From positions 2,405,254 through 2,469,253 of the forward strand of contig NC_044923.1 of NCBI RefSeq assembly GCF_003576645.1: a stretch of 64,000 bases of DNA, given 5' to 3'. Position 1 is the stretch's first letter. Every line of letters begins with the position of its first letter. Shown one piece after another: positions 12,460 through 24,158 of the stretch. Made by a program: the position numbers and the translations under genes. The notes below the pieces were generated by a model. That model was given only the letters and a program-made list of their open reading frames with translations. It searched no databases and was not told where the DNA came from. This DNA comes from Ipomoea triloba (Eukaryota; Streptophyta; Magnoliopsida; Solanales; Convolvulaceae).

Positions 12460-12964
12460 AATGACAAGGCAGTAAAGTTAATTGATATTGACACACAAAC
12501 TGTGGGCTGGAGTTGTACAGTTCATGTCATTAAGAAAAATGAACCAAAAATGCTATTGGAACGCCTGAGAAAAAGTATATGCTCATCGTCTTTGAGGATG
12601 AAACAGTAAGTAAATAGTAAAATTTTTCTCCCATTATTATTATTATTGTTATTATTGTTGTTGTTGTTGTTGTTGTTGTTGTTATTATTATGAAGATGCT
12701 CTCATTCACCACCAACATCATTGTAAATGCTATATCTAAATGCAAGAAATTCGGGTTCAATCAATAGTGTTTGATAATGACATTGGAATGTATGATATCA
12801 CTTTACAAACCAACAAATGGTACATCATCTCAAATGTCATTGTCAAATCTGTCCGGACGAACTATAAAGTACTTGATCACAAATACAATTACACATGGAT
12901 TTTAAATGGTCGGACCGGTATCCAAAGAAGTGACAATGATGACACGCCATTTGCTCCCATGTAA
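12460..12964 (+). pseudogene. Helitron-type replication protein A-like fragment
   Basis: One stretch encodes DTQTVGWSCTVHVIKK. After a microsatellite-bearing gap, a second gives MQEIRVQSIVFDNDIGMYDI followed by TLQTNKWYIISNVIVK. Both resemble the OB-fold (DUF223/RPA1-like) proteins carried by plant Helitrons and common as dispersed copies. Only part of one domain remains, the pieces are in different frames, and no helicase is present, so it is a remnant. A Helitron-like 3' end lies 230 bp downstream, consistent with this origin. Which Helitron it came from, and its 5' end, are not resolved. Confidence 0.6.
12633..12691. repeat. Compound ATT/GTT microsatellite
   Basis: Consecutive ATT and TTG triplets inside the Helitron-derived fragment. 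Low-complexity open frames across it are not genes. Confidence 0.9.
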
Positions 12965-13172
12965 GTGGTTTATTTGTTTCTACTTATTTTAGTTGCAATT
13001 TAGCTATTTACAATTTTGTTATGTTTTATTAAAATTTATAAACAATTAAGCATTGAGACTATTTCTTTGATTTTTATTAATTTAGCATTTTTCTTTCTCT
13101 CATTATTATATGACTACTTTAACCAATTAAGGAACACTAATTTAAAAATACGCATTGGGCATTGGTTTAATC

Positions 13173-13196
13173 GTGCAACGCGCGTGTGATAACTAG
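13173..13196 (+). other. Candidate Helitron 3' terminus
   Basis: A GTGCAACGCGC-type hairpin is followed after a few bases by CTAG and then T, like the ends at 16410-16413 and 16801-16804. It would close the element containing the RPA-like fragment. Confidence 0.5.
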
Positions 13197-13532
13197 TAAC
13201 AAAACAAAAGTCAGCGGGACCGCCAACCTGCATGAGATGGACTAGGGTTACATGAACCCTAATCCACAGGCATGGCGGGTTGGCCAGCAAAAGCCCTCAA
13301 GAAATTAGACTCGCGGGTTTAACCAGACGGGTTGACCCGCTTTCACAATAAACCATGTTATTTCCAAAAAAAAATAAAAATCATGTCTCTAAATTGTAAA
13401 TCCTCTGGTTACGTAAGGAATAAGAAAATGATGCATGAACCGAATATATTCAGCGGGTCCATATTTGGCAAATTTTGTAGTTATTTAATTACCAATTTAC
13501 CACAAGGTGACCATATCCGCAAAAACATGACA

Positions 13533-16413
13533 TCTATACCTATATTAAAATAGAAATGTTAGCTTTCTCGCTTATTTTAGTCCAAAAAATTTGAAATCGG
13601 TCAACATAATAATATATAATAATTCCTTATCAGAAATTCTAGTCTTCCTTATCATTCCTTATTTATGGCTAAAATTGAAAAAATATTCAAAATATGACTT
13701 CATATTTTATTATACACGGAAATTAATCGAATAATTCATTTAATTTCATTCCAGATTCCTTATTTATTTATGAAATATAAATAAACAATCGGAGGTGCAC
13801 GAAAAAAATGATAGCATTCAAATTACTTTAATTATATTTCAGAAATCTATTTACTATTTATATTTTAATTACTTTAATTATATTTTATTTATATTAAAAA
13901 ATGATGCTGAAATAAACGGTCAAATTAATAAAATATTTTATTCAAATTACTGTATGATGTATATTATAGTATTAAAAAAAATTAATATATTATGTTAATG
14001 TACGTAATTAAATTCCTCTCATGATAATATTCAAAAAAAAATAAAATTCCAACAATCAAATTACTATATGATGTATATTATAGTATTCAAAAAAATATTA
14101 CTATCTTATGTTAATGTACGTAATTAAATTCCTCTCATGATAATATTCAAAAAAAAAAATTCCAACAATCAAATTACTATATGATGTATATTATAGTATT
14201 CAAAAAAAATATTACTATCTTATGTTAATGTACGTAATTAAATTCCTCTCATGATAATATTCAAAAGAAATTCCAACAATCAAATTACTATATGATGTGT
14301 ATTATTGTATTAAAAAAATATTACTATATTATGTTAATGTACGTAATTAAATTCCCATCATGATAATATACCATGCAATTCAATTATAGTTCAAAATATT
14401 TTAATATTGCGTATTTTTTTTATTTTATATTCATAAACAATCAAATACTATATGATGTATATTATTGTATTAAAAAAAGTACTATATTATGTTAATGTAC
14501 GTAATTAAATTCCTCTCATAATAATATTAAAAAAAATCCAACAATCAAATTACTATATGATGTATATTATTGTATTCAAAAAAATATTACTATATTATGT
14601 TAATGTACGTAATTAAATTCCCTTCATGATAATATACCATGCAATTCAATTATGGTTCAAAATATTTTAATCTATCTTGTGTATTTTTTTTTTATACTCA
14701 AATTACTATATGATGTATATTATAGTATGCAAAAAAAATTACTATATTATGTTAATGCACGTAATTAAATTCCCGTCATGATAATATTCAAAAAAAATTC
14801 CAACAATCAAATTACTATAGATGTATATTATTGTATTACACAAAAAATATTACTATATTATGTTAATGTACGTAACTAAATTCCTCTCATGATAATATTC
14901 AAAAAGAATAAAAATTTCAACAATCAAATTACTATATGATGTATATTATAATATTAAAAAATATATTGCTATATTAAGTTAATTTACATAATTAAATTAC
15001 TCTCATGATAATATTCAAACAAAATAAAAATTCCAACAATCAAATTACTATATGATGTATGTTATACTATTTAAAAAAATATTACTATATTATGTTAATG
15101 TACGTAATTAAATTCTCGATGATAATATTCAAAAAAATTCCAACAATCAAATTATTATATGATGTATATTATAGTATTAAAAAAATATTACTATATTATG
15201 TTAATGTATGTAATTAAATTCCTCTCATGATAATATTTTAAAAGAATAAAAATTCCAACAATCAAATTACTATATGATGTATATTATATTATTAAAAAAA
15301 TATTATTATATTATGTTAATGTACGTAATTAAATTCCTCTCATGATAATATTCAAAAAAAAAATTTCAACAATCAAATTACTATATGATGTATATTATAG
15401 TATTCAAAAAAATATTACTATATTATGTTAATGTACGTAATTGAATGCTATTCAATTATACGGTTGCGTGTTTGTTGGTTATATATGTATTTATATATTT
15501 ATTAATTTATTTATTTAAAAATTTGAAATCAGTCAACATAATATTACAATACTTAACAAAATTAAATCATAGTACCTTCAATATTTTATTTCCATTTAAA
15601 CAAAATGAACTTATATTTCGTAATTCCCTTGAAATTTGCATATCAATTGAATTTAGTAATTGAGGAATACGGTAAACTGTAAATAATGCCCTTCCTTATC
15701 CTTCCTTATTTATGTACATATATTAACAAAATATTTAAATAATAATTCCATTCCTCAAGAAAAGGAAAGTAATGAAATATTTTATCCACGGAAATTAACA
15801 TATATTAACAAAATAGAATATAGAATATTAGTATATAGAATATGCACAAGGCCCTAATTTTTATATAAACGAATCAAACGATCCTTATCGCGTTAGGTCT
15901 ATTTTAATCTCGGATAAAGTTTTCACAAAATAACGTATTTAAATATGTAACGTATTTGTCCCATGTAACGTATTTGACCTTAAAAAATGAAAATTTATTC
16001 CATTAAATATGTAACGTATTTGACTGCTCTAACTTTTTGACTGTAAAACATTTTCACACGACAACACGTTTAATTGTAAATTTATTTTCTTTTAAAAACT
16101 AAAGATTAATTGCATTAAAAATGTAACGTGTTAATTTAGTTTTATTTAAAAATTAAAATTTATCCCATTAAAAATTTAACGTATTGAACGTAAATATCAA
16201 GTCAGGTGCGTTCTAGTCTTTCGACCGGATAAAAATTTCACATGACAATATATTTAAATTTAATTTTTAAATTTAAATTTATCCGAATAAAAGTGTAACG
16301 TATTGAACGTAATACTTGATGTTATAATTTACGTAATTGTATATCGATCCAAATATTTTTAAAATATTAGTATAACAAATCCATTCCGTGCAGCGCACGT
16401 GCGAAAATACTAG
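13533..16413 (+). mobile_element. Non-autonomous Helitron with internal minisatellite
   Basis: The 5' end reads TCTATACC then TATATTAAAA, the start style of plant Helitrons. The 3' end has a short GC hairpin (GTGC AGC GCAC, about 16388-16398) followed within about 15 bases by CTAG. The element lies between an A (13532) and a T (16414), the expected Helitron insertion site. There is no Rep/helicase coding capacity. Most of the 2.9 kb is a 13-copy AT-rich array; internal satellites are common in Helitrons. Ends are assigned by signature alone. Confidence 0.65.
13890..15440. repeat. AT-rich tandem array, about 13 copies of a 105-150 bp unit
   Basis: Each unit has ATGTTAATGTACGTAATT, then a CTCATGATAATATTC block, then CAACAATCAAATTAC and ATATGATGTATATTAT. 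Copies differ by small indels, mainly in A-runs, and two include an extra TATACCATGCAATTC segment. It lies within the Helitron and encodes nothing. Confidence 0.9.
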
Positions 16414-16435
16414 TATATTAAATTTTAGTTATATT

Positions 16436-16975
16436 TTTGTTTAAATATATAAATTTATTGCGTTAAAAATGTAACGTAAATGTTTCTAATCTTTTGACTG
16501 GATCACATTACAATATATTTAATCAAATAAATCTATTTAATAGATATATACTAAATCTGGTAAATCTTATACCAATTTGAGACAATGTTAGTTTATTAGG
16601 TGCGTTCTAATCTTTTGACTGGATAAAGTTTTCACATGACAATATATTTAAATTTAATTTTTAAATTTTAATTTATCCGAATAAAAGTGTAACGTATTGA
16701 ACGTAATACTCAATGTTATAATTTATGTAACTGTATATCGATCCAAACATTTTTAAAATATTATAACAATTCTATTCTGTGCAACGCTCGTGCGAAAATA
16801 CTAGTATATTATTTCCTTAAAAATGTAACGTAAATATCATGTTAGATGCGTTCTAATCTTTTGATTGGATCACATAACAATATATTTAATCAAAGAAATC
16901 TATTTAATAGATATATACTAAATCTGGTAAATTTTATACCAATTTGAGACAATATTACTTTATCAGCCTGGATCC
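16436..16975 (+). repeat. Duplicated Helitron 3' segments
   Basis: The terminal 160 bp of the Helitron recurs at about 16640-16804 with its own hairpin and CTAG. A neighbouring block around 16480-16600 recurs at about 16850-16970. This suggests tandem or nested insertions of related Helitrons. Confidence 0.6.
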
Positions 16976-16979
16976 CGCG

Positions 16980-17580
16980 AGGTTGGTGGGCCGACACGCA
17001 TTCACGTGTCGTGATCCTATTGGGCCGTATCCTCTATAAATAACCCCTCCCCTCGCCCATCGTCTCATCACTCAGCCCTAAACACTTTTTCTCTTTTTTT
17101 CTTCTAGTCTCTCTGTGTTTCAGATCTCTATATATATAACTGTCTCTCCCTCTGTAGATTCAGAAACCGTATACCTAACGAAACAGTGGCGAATTTGTTC
17201 GTAGCTCTTAGGGCACATACATTGCGGCGGTCTCTGATTCGCTTGGTGCAGGTCGGGACTTTCACGGCGCCGCCGCCGCCGATCGACGGTCGGCTCAGTC
17301 GTCCTCGGCGTGTTTAGGTCCCGTCCTGTATCAATTGAATCGGAGGCCGCGGTAATTGCGATTTGGTTCCGTACGGATGGCGGAATAGGTTTGCGTGTTT
17401 TGTGTTTGCTTGTCGATCTGATTTCTGCTGTTTGGTTCTGTCTGGGTTTGATTTTGTGCGTGTTTGTTTGCTTAATTGTTGTGGATGTGCTTGGATCTCT
17501 GGATCTAAATGTGTGGATAGCTGGATATGGTTTTGATTATCTGATTCTCTGGATCTTTGCTTTTTAGGTTATATTTTGAG
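16980..17580 (+). promoter_or_regulatory. Orphan promoter and spliced-leader-like region
   Basis: Two TGGGCC motifs and an ACGTG core lie just upstream of a canonical TATAAATA (17035-17042). Then come a pyrimidine-rich leader, a GC-rich exon-like stretch ending near 17350, a GT-starting T-rich intron-like segment, and a CTTTTTAG acceptor near 17567. This arrangement is typical of constitutive plant genes with an intron in the 5' leader. No coding sequence follows; instead a decayed LINE region lies 800 bp downstream. It may drive a noncoding RNA or be a captured or truncated gene start. The 85-codon open frame here is intron-like and not called. Confidence 0.4.
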
Positions 17581-18369
17581 TGTTTTCATTGGATCTGTAA
17601 GGTAAGCTGTCATAAATGTTATCAAACAAGGGGCTGATTTGGTGATTTATTGCATTTTGAAGTTAAAGGAAGGAAATTGGAGGTTATTCTAATGTTCTAT
17701 TTAAGCTTTGGATGCAATTACTGTATGTCAATTCTGTTGTAATAGATTAGATTCATTTTTGAATTCGTCATGTTGCATCTCTGTTGTATCTCATAAAGGG
17801 GCTTTCTTTGGAGCTTTAAACTTGAAATGGTAATCAAACTATTCCAAATAAAATGAGATTACATTTTGTCTATTGCATTTCCATCAATTTACATGAAAAT
17901 ATCACTTGGGGGTCGGTTTTACTGGGTCTTTTGTATGTGAGGCCTAGAAGACTGATCTTTATGCTTCTTTCTGTATTCAAGTTTGTGTGATTTGTGTGAT
18001 AGAAGAGAATAAATTTATCTGATGCTTTGTGTGCCACTCTCCATCAATAATATTACCCAAAAATCTACAGAACAGAAACTTCCTGAACTTTATTTTTATG
18101 GTTCTGTCTCTGGCTTTGTCCATATATGAAAGCAATTAAGATTTGATCTCTATGCTTCATCATGCTTTAATTGTGAACGTATAGATGTTGAAAGGAAGTT
18201 GTGACTGTATTCTTTAGTAATTAAATTAAGACGATCTTAATGATTTGATTGGTTTCATGATGTGGATGTGGTACTGGTACTGGTACTGGCACTGGTGATT
18301 TACGAGGCGAATGGTAGACGCATGGTTGGGGAATATAATCCACTTTCCCCTTCCCCTTACTGGTTTATC
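17581..18369. other. Intron-like stretch with no gene
   Basis: T-rich sequence with no coding signal, linking the orphan leader to the decayed LINE segment. Confidence 0.4.
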
Positions 18370-18985
18370 TAGGTTATGGAATGAATGAGGATGTGATGCA
18401 TACCCTACTCTTGTGTGATTTTTCTATGCAGGTTTGGCATGAGTCTTCTTTGCAAATTCCATGTGCATCGGGGTGTCTTTCCCCAGCTGGCTCAATCAAC
18501 TGTCATGTCTGGAATACTGCTGCTGCGCCAGTGCGTAGCTGGAAGCTGGCCGGCCACAGTGCTGTTGGTTCAGCCAATGTTCCGGTGCAGCAGGCTCAAT
18601 TGTCCACACCCCAAATGTTCCTCTCTGTTTCTTTGATGCTGCAACTGGGAGTTCATCATTGCTCTAAATGGTCCGCAGTTCACTTATGACTGAAACTCTG
18701 GCGTGCGAAGAAGCCTTGATTGAAGGATTGCAGGGTTGTGTTTCTACAGCTACAAACTGACTGTGCCACCCTTTGATGGAGCAATCTTATTTCAACGGCT
18801 GAGCTCCTTTCTTATGTTGGCATTGCCTCTAATGTCTGCAAGTCTGTTATGAGTTCTTTTGTTGTTTGTTTTGTTCATTTTGTTTCTAGATTGTCAAATG
18901 TTTTAGCTCATACTTCAACCAAAGCTGCTTCGTTGTAGGATCACTTGTTATATTGGGATTCCATCCCTTTATCCTTCAAAAAAAA
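18370..18985 (+). pseudogene. Decayed LINE segment: zinc-binding tail and RNase H-like domain
   Basis: Several frames together show NEDVMHTLLLCDFSMQVW, like the zinc-binding segment after plant LINE reverse transcriptases. Farther on come ETLACEEAL and RLSNVLAHTSTKAA, like the start and end of the plant RNase H-like (RVT_3) domain. Stops and frame changes interrupt it. It is probably a non-LTR retrotransposon remnant, or a retro-derived RNase H gene that has decayed. Confidence 0.6.
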
Positions 18986-19006
18986 ATATTATGAACTATC
19001 TCTACA

Positions 19007-19265
19007 TTGTAATGACTAGTTATTTTAAATGCCTCAACCAGTTAGCTTTTTATACAACTTTAATGTTGGTGTAACAAAATTACACTCTTTAACTTTTACT
19101 TAAAAGAGCAACCTTGATGGGGAATATTACACTCTTAACATTGTAATGACTAGTTATTTTAAATGCCTCAACCAGTTATTTAGCTTTTTATACAACTTTA
19201 ATGTTGGTGTAACAAAATTACACTCTTAACTTTTACTTAAAAGAGCAACCTTGATGGGGAATATT
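19007..19265. repeat. Direct tandem duplication of about 130 bp
   Basis: Two near-identical units share ATTGTAATGACTAGTTATTT at the left and ACCTTGATGGGGAATATTAC at the right. The second has an extra few bases (TTAT) inside. Confidence 0.85.
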
Positions 19266-19319
19266 ACTCGAGTACGACTTCTCCTCCAATAATACTTGGT
19301 ACTTAATTAGATCACCAAG

Positions 19320-19560
19320 AAGAGTCATTTTCAACCTTAACCGAGCATCGTCTTGAGCCACCCGACCCCGGGCTAAAACTGGGCTAATCAAAGACTGCCT
19401 TGCCCCCATTGTTTGAGAACTGGCCTGGCCATTTTAGGTCGGGGCGATCAAAAAAATTACACTTTTAAGAGTCATTTCCAACTTTGACCGACCATCGTCT
19501 CAAGCCACCCGACCTCGGGCTAATCAAAGACTGCCTTGGCCCCCATTGTTTGAGAATTGG
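19320..19560. repeat. Direct duplication with GC-rich block
   Basis: Two copies begin GAGTCATTT and share CCACCCGACC, TAATCAAAGACTGCCTTG and CCCCCATTGTTTGAGAA. They directly abut the LTR-like fragment to the right and may be part of the same element. Confidence 0.75.
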
Positions 19561-19815
19561 CCTCGGCTATTTTAGATTGGTTGCGACTATTCCTGAGCTC
19601 ACCAACTGCATGCGCGCCACGTATTGCTGGGACCCTGGCATGTGTCTCCATTCCCTCTCCCCTATAAATACCCTAGCATGTGTCTCCTTTCCCTCTCCCC
19701 TATAAATACCACATTTATAATAGACGTGAGGGACTTTTGGCATTCTTACCTACCTCATATATGCTCAGAATCCTCTGATTTCTATTAAGTTACTCGAACT
19801 TAAACCTTAACCCTA
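19561..19815 (-). mobile_element. LTR-like dispersed repeat, minus copy
   Basis: Its reverse complement aligns in order with 54890-55345: GGTTTAAGT, GATT-like leader, CCAAAAGTCCCTC, AATGTGGTATTTATA, GACACATG and GCATGCAGTTGGTG. The plus strand shows two CCTATAAATACC blocks from a local 50 bp duplication. A terminal repeat fragment is the likeliest identity, but no primer site or coding part was found. Confidence 0.5.
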
Positions 19816-20504
19816 AAAGCATATCTAAAAAGGCCCCTCTTACGTAACTGAGACACTCTTAGAAATGGGCTAAATGACGCAAGGTACCATGTTTGGGCCG
19901 GTGTAGGAGTGACATCATGTAGTAGTAGTAGTGCAAGCTAGTTGGACTTTTGTTAGCATGATGATATTAATACAATTTATTTAAATACCTCACCAAGCAA
20001 CCTATATAGTCATGCATTATAGATAATAGATTTGTAGTAGGTCTTCTCTTACAAATTTAGTTACCTATATAGTTGTATGAAGTAACAAAATCTAGAACAT
20101 GCTGGACAAGGGGGGCTTTTATGTACCAATCAAAAAGGGAAAAACCATATACCTTTAATTTTTCAATCATATCAAGACAAACTCCATCTTATTTTCATAA
20201 GTATATCCATGCTCTAGTTTAGATCTTTAGATATGATCTGTTTTGCTGATGATCTTTTCCTGGTATGATTTGCTGTATCTAACATAATTTGGTCATACAT
20301 GTAAAACATGTTGCAGTAGTAGTCAACTGCAGTTGTTAAGCTTGGTTTGTTATCTTCTGTGCTTTTGCCGAGTTTTGGTGACTACTGTCTACTTTAAGTG
20401 ACAAGATAGGAACAAAAGAAGGTTCCAACATGAGTAGTCCAGCCTGGTTGATATGATTGTCCAAAAAGCTGCCAGGATTTGCTCTTTTTTTTTTTCTTTT
20501 TGGT
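19816..20504. other. Gene-free stretch
   Basis: No coding signal. A short AGT-triplet run lies near 19920. Nothing else recognised. Confidence 0.4.
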
Positions 20505-20770
20505 GGCAAATTATGACATATTGTATTTGTAGACTCTGCTACAAAAATAACTTTCAGATTTTTGTACTTATAGCTATTATATTACGTGTCAGTAATTATA
20601 AAAGTATTTGTACTTATAGCTATTATATTATGTGTCAGCAATTATCAAGTTATTTGTTTACATGTATAGAAACTGTTAACTGTAGGAGCAAAATATGTTA
20701 ATTGAATGTACATACTTTTTGTATAAGGGTTCACAATGCAATATGAACCCTGGTTCATGGTATAACAATT
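20505..20770 (+). repeat. Diverged repeat, copy 1 of a pair
   Basis: Shares in order CTTTCAG, TAGCTAT.ATATTA, GCAATTATCAAGTTATTTGT, AATATGTTAA and AATATGAACCCT with 21105-21390. It contains a local 60 bp duplication around TTGTACTTATAGCTATTATA. Confidence 0.6.
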
Positions 20771-21060
20771 GGCAAATTATTATGTGGACCATGGTTCACA
20801 CAGTGCTGTGCGGATTATAAAAAATACATTTTTAATATATTAAAACTACATTATTTGTGTACTATACATTATACAAAATAATATATTATTAATACTCAAA
20901 TAATGTACTTTCTTTGAATATAAGATACATTTTTAATATACTAAAAGTACATAATTTGATAGTATACAAAATAATGTACTTTATGTACACAAATAATATA
21001 CTTTATTTATTTTATGATTCATACAGTATGTGGATATGGTCTACCCAATAGTGCTTTTTT
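20771..21060. repeat. GTGGACC/ATAATGTAC family MITE-like copy
   Basis: Begins GGCAAATTATTATGTGGACC and ends in a TGTGG.TATGGTC block. The interior alternates TTTTAATATA and AATGTACTTT blocks, as in the copies near 10050, 45235 and 52925. Confidence 0.6.
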
Positions 21061-21104
21061 TTTTTTATAGCTATGAAATGGTTCTCTCTCTATTGCTTAG
21101 GGCA

Positions 21105-21390
21105 AATTATATCATGTACTAGGGTCTGTCTTGCATTGTAGACACTAGTTTAAAAATAACCTTCAGGTTCTGTATCTATAATTGACATATTCTGTACATG
21201 TAGTTGATAGTTTATGTACCTGACTACTTGTAGCTATCATATTATGTGTAAGCAATTATCAAGTTATTTGTTTAGATGTACAAAGACGGTACGGTAAGTA
21301 CAGAATATGTTAACAGAAAGTACAGAATTTTTGTATCATGGTTTACAATGGAATATGAACCCTCGTCCACGATATAACAATTGATTGCTC
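21105..21390 (+). repeat. Diverged repeat, copy 2 of a pair
   Basis: Partner of the copy starting near 20505; it also ends in a CACGATATAACAATTG-type block. Family unknown. Confidence 0.6.
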
Positions 21391-21639
21391 AGTAGTTGGG
21401 CTTGTTTATTGGGTAGTTCAACGTTGTAAATGTATCCAATTTGTGGCTTCTTGTAAATTTGGATATTGGCAAAAAGGAAAGAGTGATATATGATACTACT
21501 GCTTACAAGACTCTGGCCCCCATGGGTTGGTTTTATTGGCACACGGGTTTTGCCACTTGGTAAAGCAACTGGCCTATCAACCCTTCTCGGCCCGTCTAAA
21601 ATCTTATCGGGTTAGGTGATTAATATCGTGGCAAGTGTT

Positions 21640-21900
21640 CTCTCTTTGTGGGGAAAAATTCTTTCTCCAGGAAGAAGGCGAACAATCACCTTCTTCATCA
21701 GTCGAAGAAGGTGGCCGATTTCTTCCTGGACGTTTGGTCGCCTCTTTCTCCCGGAAGAAGGCGAACAGTCGCCTTCTACCTCAGTTGAAGAAGGCGACGC
21801 TTTGTCGCCTCCTCCTCCAGAAAGAAGGCGACCAGAGTTGCTTCTTCAACTGAGAAGAAGGCGGCGCTAGTTACCTTCTTCCACTAATGAAAAAGGCGGT
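21640..21900. repeat. GAAGAAGGCGAC-rich imperfect repeat
   Basis: About seven related GAAGAAGGCGA blocks in both orientations (also read TCGCCTTCTTC). Overlapping open frames are repeat artefacts. Similar but weaker GGAGA/CGACC blocks occur inside the foldback element in gene D. Confidence 0.6.
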
Positions 21901-22519
21901 CGGCAATCGGAAAACAGACGTCGGCAGCCGATTTAATCATATGGAGTTGAATTACCTGCTATTACCCATAGGTGATTGGCTATATTGGATCTGAATGCAC
22001 CAGAATGATAAGTTGATGTGTTTAATTGAATCTTTATAAAGCTTGAGAGCATAATTGCACTTTGATATAATGTTTAAAGGTCTATTTGACCATTTTCCTT
22101 AATTCAAAATAAGTCATAAATTTTGATTCACTAGTTGTCGCAATATGCAAAGTTTGTAGTCAATAAATTAAAGTTAACTCCATCCCTCCATTTTTTTTTA
22201 TATCCAGGGTAGGATTTGAATTATGTATCATATAAGTATTAGCAAAACAAAATTTATAAACTGAAATCATATAATATATTAATTATAAGTACATAATTTG
22301 GATAACAGTTTACAATATCTATGATCAACCCTAGTCAAAAATATACTCCGTAATTAGCTTGCATTGGGGTTATTCAACAAATATTATTAATATTAATGAC
22401 CTTATAGTCTAGTAGCATGAAATGATTCTCACATATGAGAAATCATAGACTCGAGTCGTAATAAGGACAAATTGATTCCTTATGCTTCAGACTACTAAAC
22501 AAAAAACAAATATTGTTGA

Positions 22520-22956
22520 GAGTTTATTACTGAAATGGTCCCTCGACTATTACGAAATTACCAATTTAGTCCTCAACAATTTTTCGTTCCCAATTAAGTC
22601 CCTCGGCATTGAAAATTTTAACCAATTTGGTTCTCCGTTTATTTTACCGTTAAAATCGGGGACTAAATTTGTAATTTTGCTATAGTCAATGGACCAAATT
22701 GGTAATTTTGCTATAGTCAAGGGACCATTTCAGTGAAAAATTAATTACCAATATGGTTCCTTGACTATAGAAAATTTATCAATTTGGTCCCTTAGCTATA
22801 TAACAAAATTACCAATTTGGTCTCGATTTTAATGGAAAAATAAACAGAGGATCAAATTGGTTAAAATTTTCAAAGTCGAAGGATTTAATTGGGCACGAAA
22901 AATTATCGATGACCAAATTGATAATTTCGCAATAGTCGAGGGACCAGTAATAACTC
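22520..22956. mobile_element. Mutator-like foldback MITE
   Basis: A 437 bp element made of two inverted arms of roughly 215 bp. Ends read GAGTTTATTACTG and CAGTAATAACTC. Perfect 9 bp target duplications TATTGTTGA flank it (22511-22519 and 22957-22965), the length expected for MULE transposition. No coding capacity. Confidence 0.9.
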
Positions 22957-22965
22957 TATTGTTGA

Positions 22966-24090
22966 TGCACAATCAACTTTGGCATGTGAGCATGACGGCC
23001 GGACAATAATTCCCTGGAAATAATGCATGCATGGGCCATAAGAGTGTGACCCTGCCCCCTTGCTATCATCTCCATATTTTTTGTAAAATTGTATGTAAAT
23101 ATAATTACGGGATAGTACTAATTAAATACAATCAAACAATTTAGAATATATTTTCCAGATAGAATACATACATACAATATATATGTGTCATTAATACTTC
23201 CTTGGACAGCAATGAATTGAAACTAAAAACAAGTTTGACAAGTTCTATACACATATATATACTCAAATGAGAACATGTTTTAAATAAAAAAGTTAAAGAC
23301 CTAATCTCAATTATCCATTTAAAAAAAATCTAACTGATTTGAAGCGATGAGAGAAAAATATGCTGACATTTTGATAATTTGATTATTAGATGAAAATAAT
23401 GAAAAAAATAAGAACATTTTTTTTTTTACAAACTAACGTATTTTATTTAAATGTAATTATTATATAAATAATAAAATATACTTATATCGTTAAAAGCGTT
23501 TTAAATATTATTAGCTTGCAACTAATAGTTAATTTTAACAAATATTTCTCAACATATTAGTATTATGAATGCCCACAGGGAAAAGAATTGGGCCATTAAA
23601 GTCTTTTCCTATATGCAAAACAAGCATATATATAGCACGTTACCCACTTTTATTTGAGTGCGTTAACCATGTCTTTTCCTAGGCGCACATTTATAATTTT
23701 TTGAAATGTTTTTGTTTGTTTGTTGTTTGTTTTTTTGTTTTTTGTTTTTTGTTTTTTTAAACTTCATTTGCTTTGAGGTGGTCAATTAAGATACTTGTTT
23801 ATTTTACAATCACATATTGTAAATACGTATTTTTCTTTTCAAGAAAAATATACGAAAATAATATGCCAAATGTGTTTGACATTCATGAATTTATATTTTT
23901 CAAAAATAATATTCCAAAAATATCAAACAAATTTGGTGTCACAATAAGCGTTGATAATTACATCAAAGTAAATATTTTTTTTTTATAAATTTGTGTAAGA
24001 ACACCATGTTTTAATGACAAAATCCTGAATTCGACCATTTATTCCGTCCATTCAATATGTTTCCCTTATCTTTATTCTAATAGTGTCATA
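22966..24090. other. AT-rich upstream region of gene A
   Basis: No gene or clear element. A GTTT/T-run low-complexity stretch lies at about 23705-23758. Confidence 0.4.
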
Positions 24091-24097
24091 TGGGCTC

Positions 24098-24107
24098 TAT
24101 ATATTAA
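24098..24107 (+). promoter_or_regulatory. TATA box of BAHD gene A
   Basis: TATATATTAA lies about 60 bp before the start codon, giving a short leader. Confidence 0.5.
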
Positions 24108-24158
24108 TATATACACCCGCACCAGAAATTAAACTTCAAGCTAAGTTTCAAAGTTAAA

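Noticed and set aside
13890..15440. CRISPR-like or centromeric array
   Set aside because: Units are contiguous and diverged without unique spacers, and the array is bounded by Helitron ends; it is a plant minisatellite.
17310..17567. 85-codon hydrophobic frame
   Set aside because: It lies in T-rich intron-like sequence after a donor; composition is that of an intron, not a protein.
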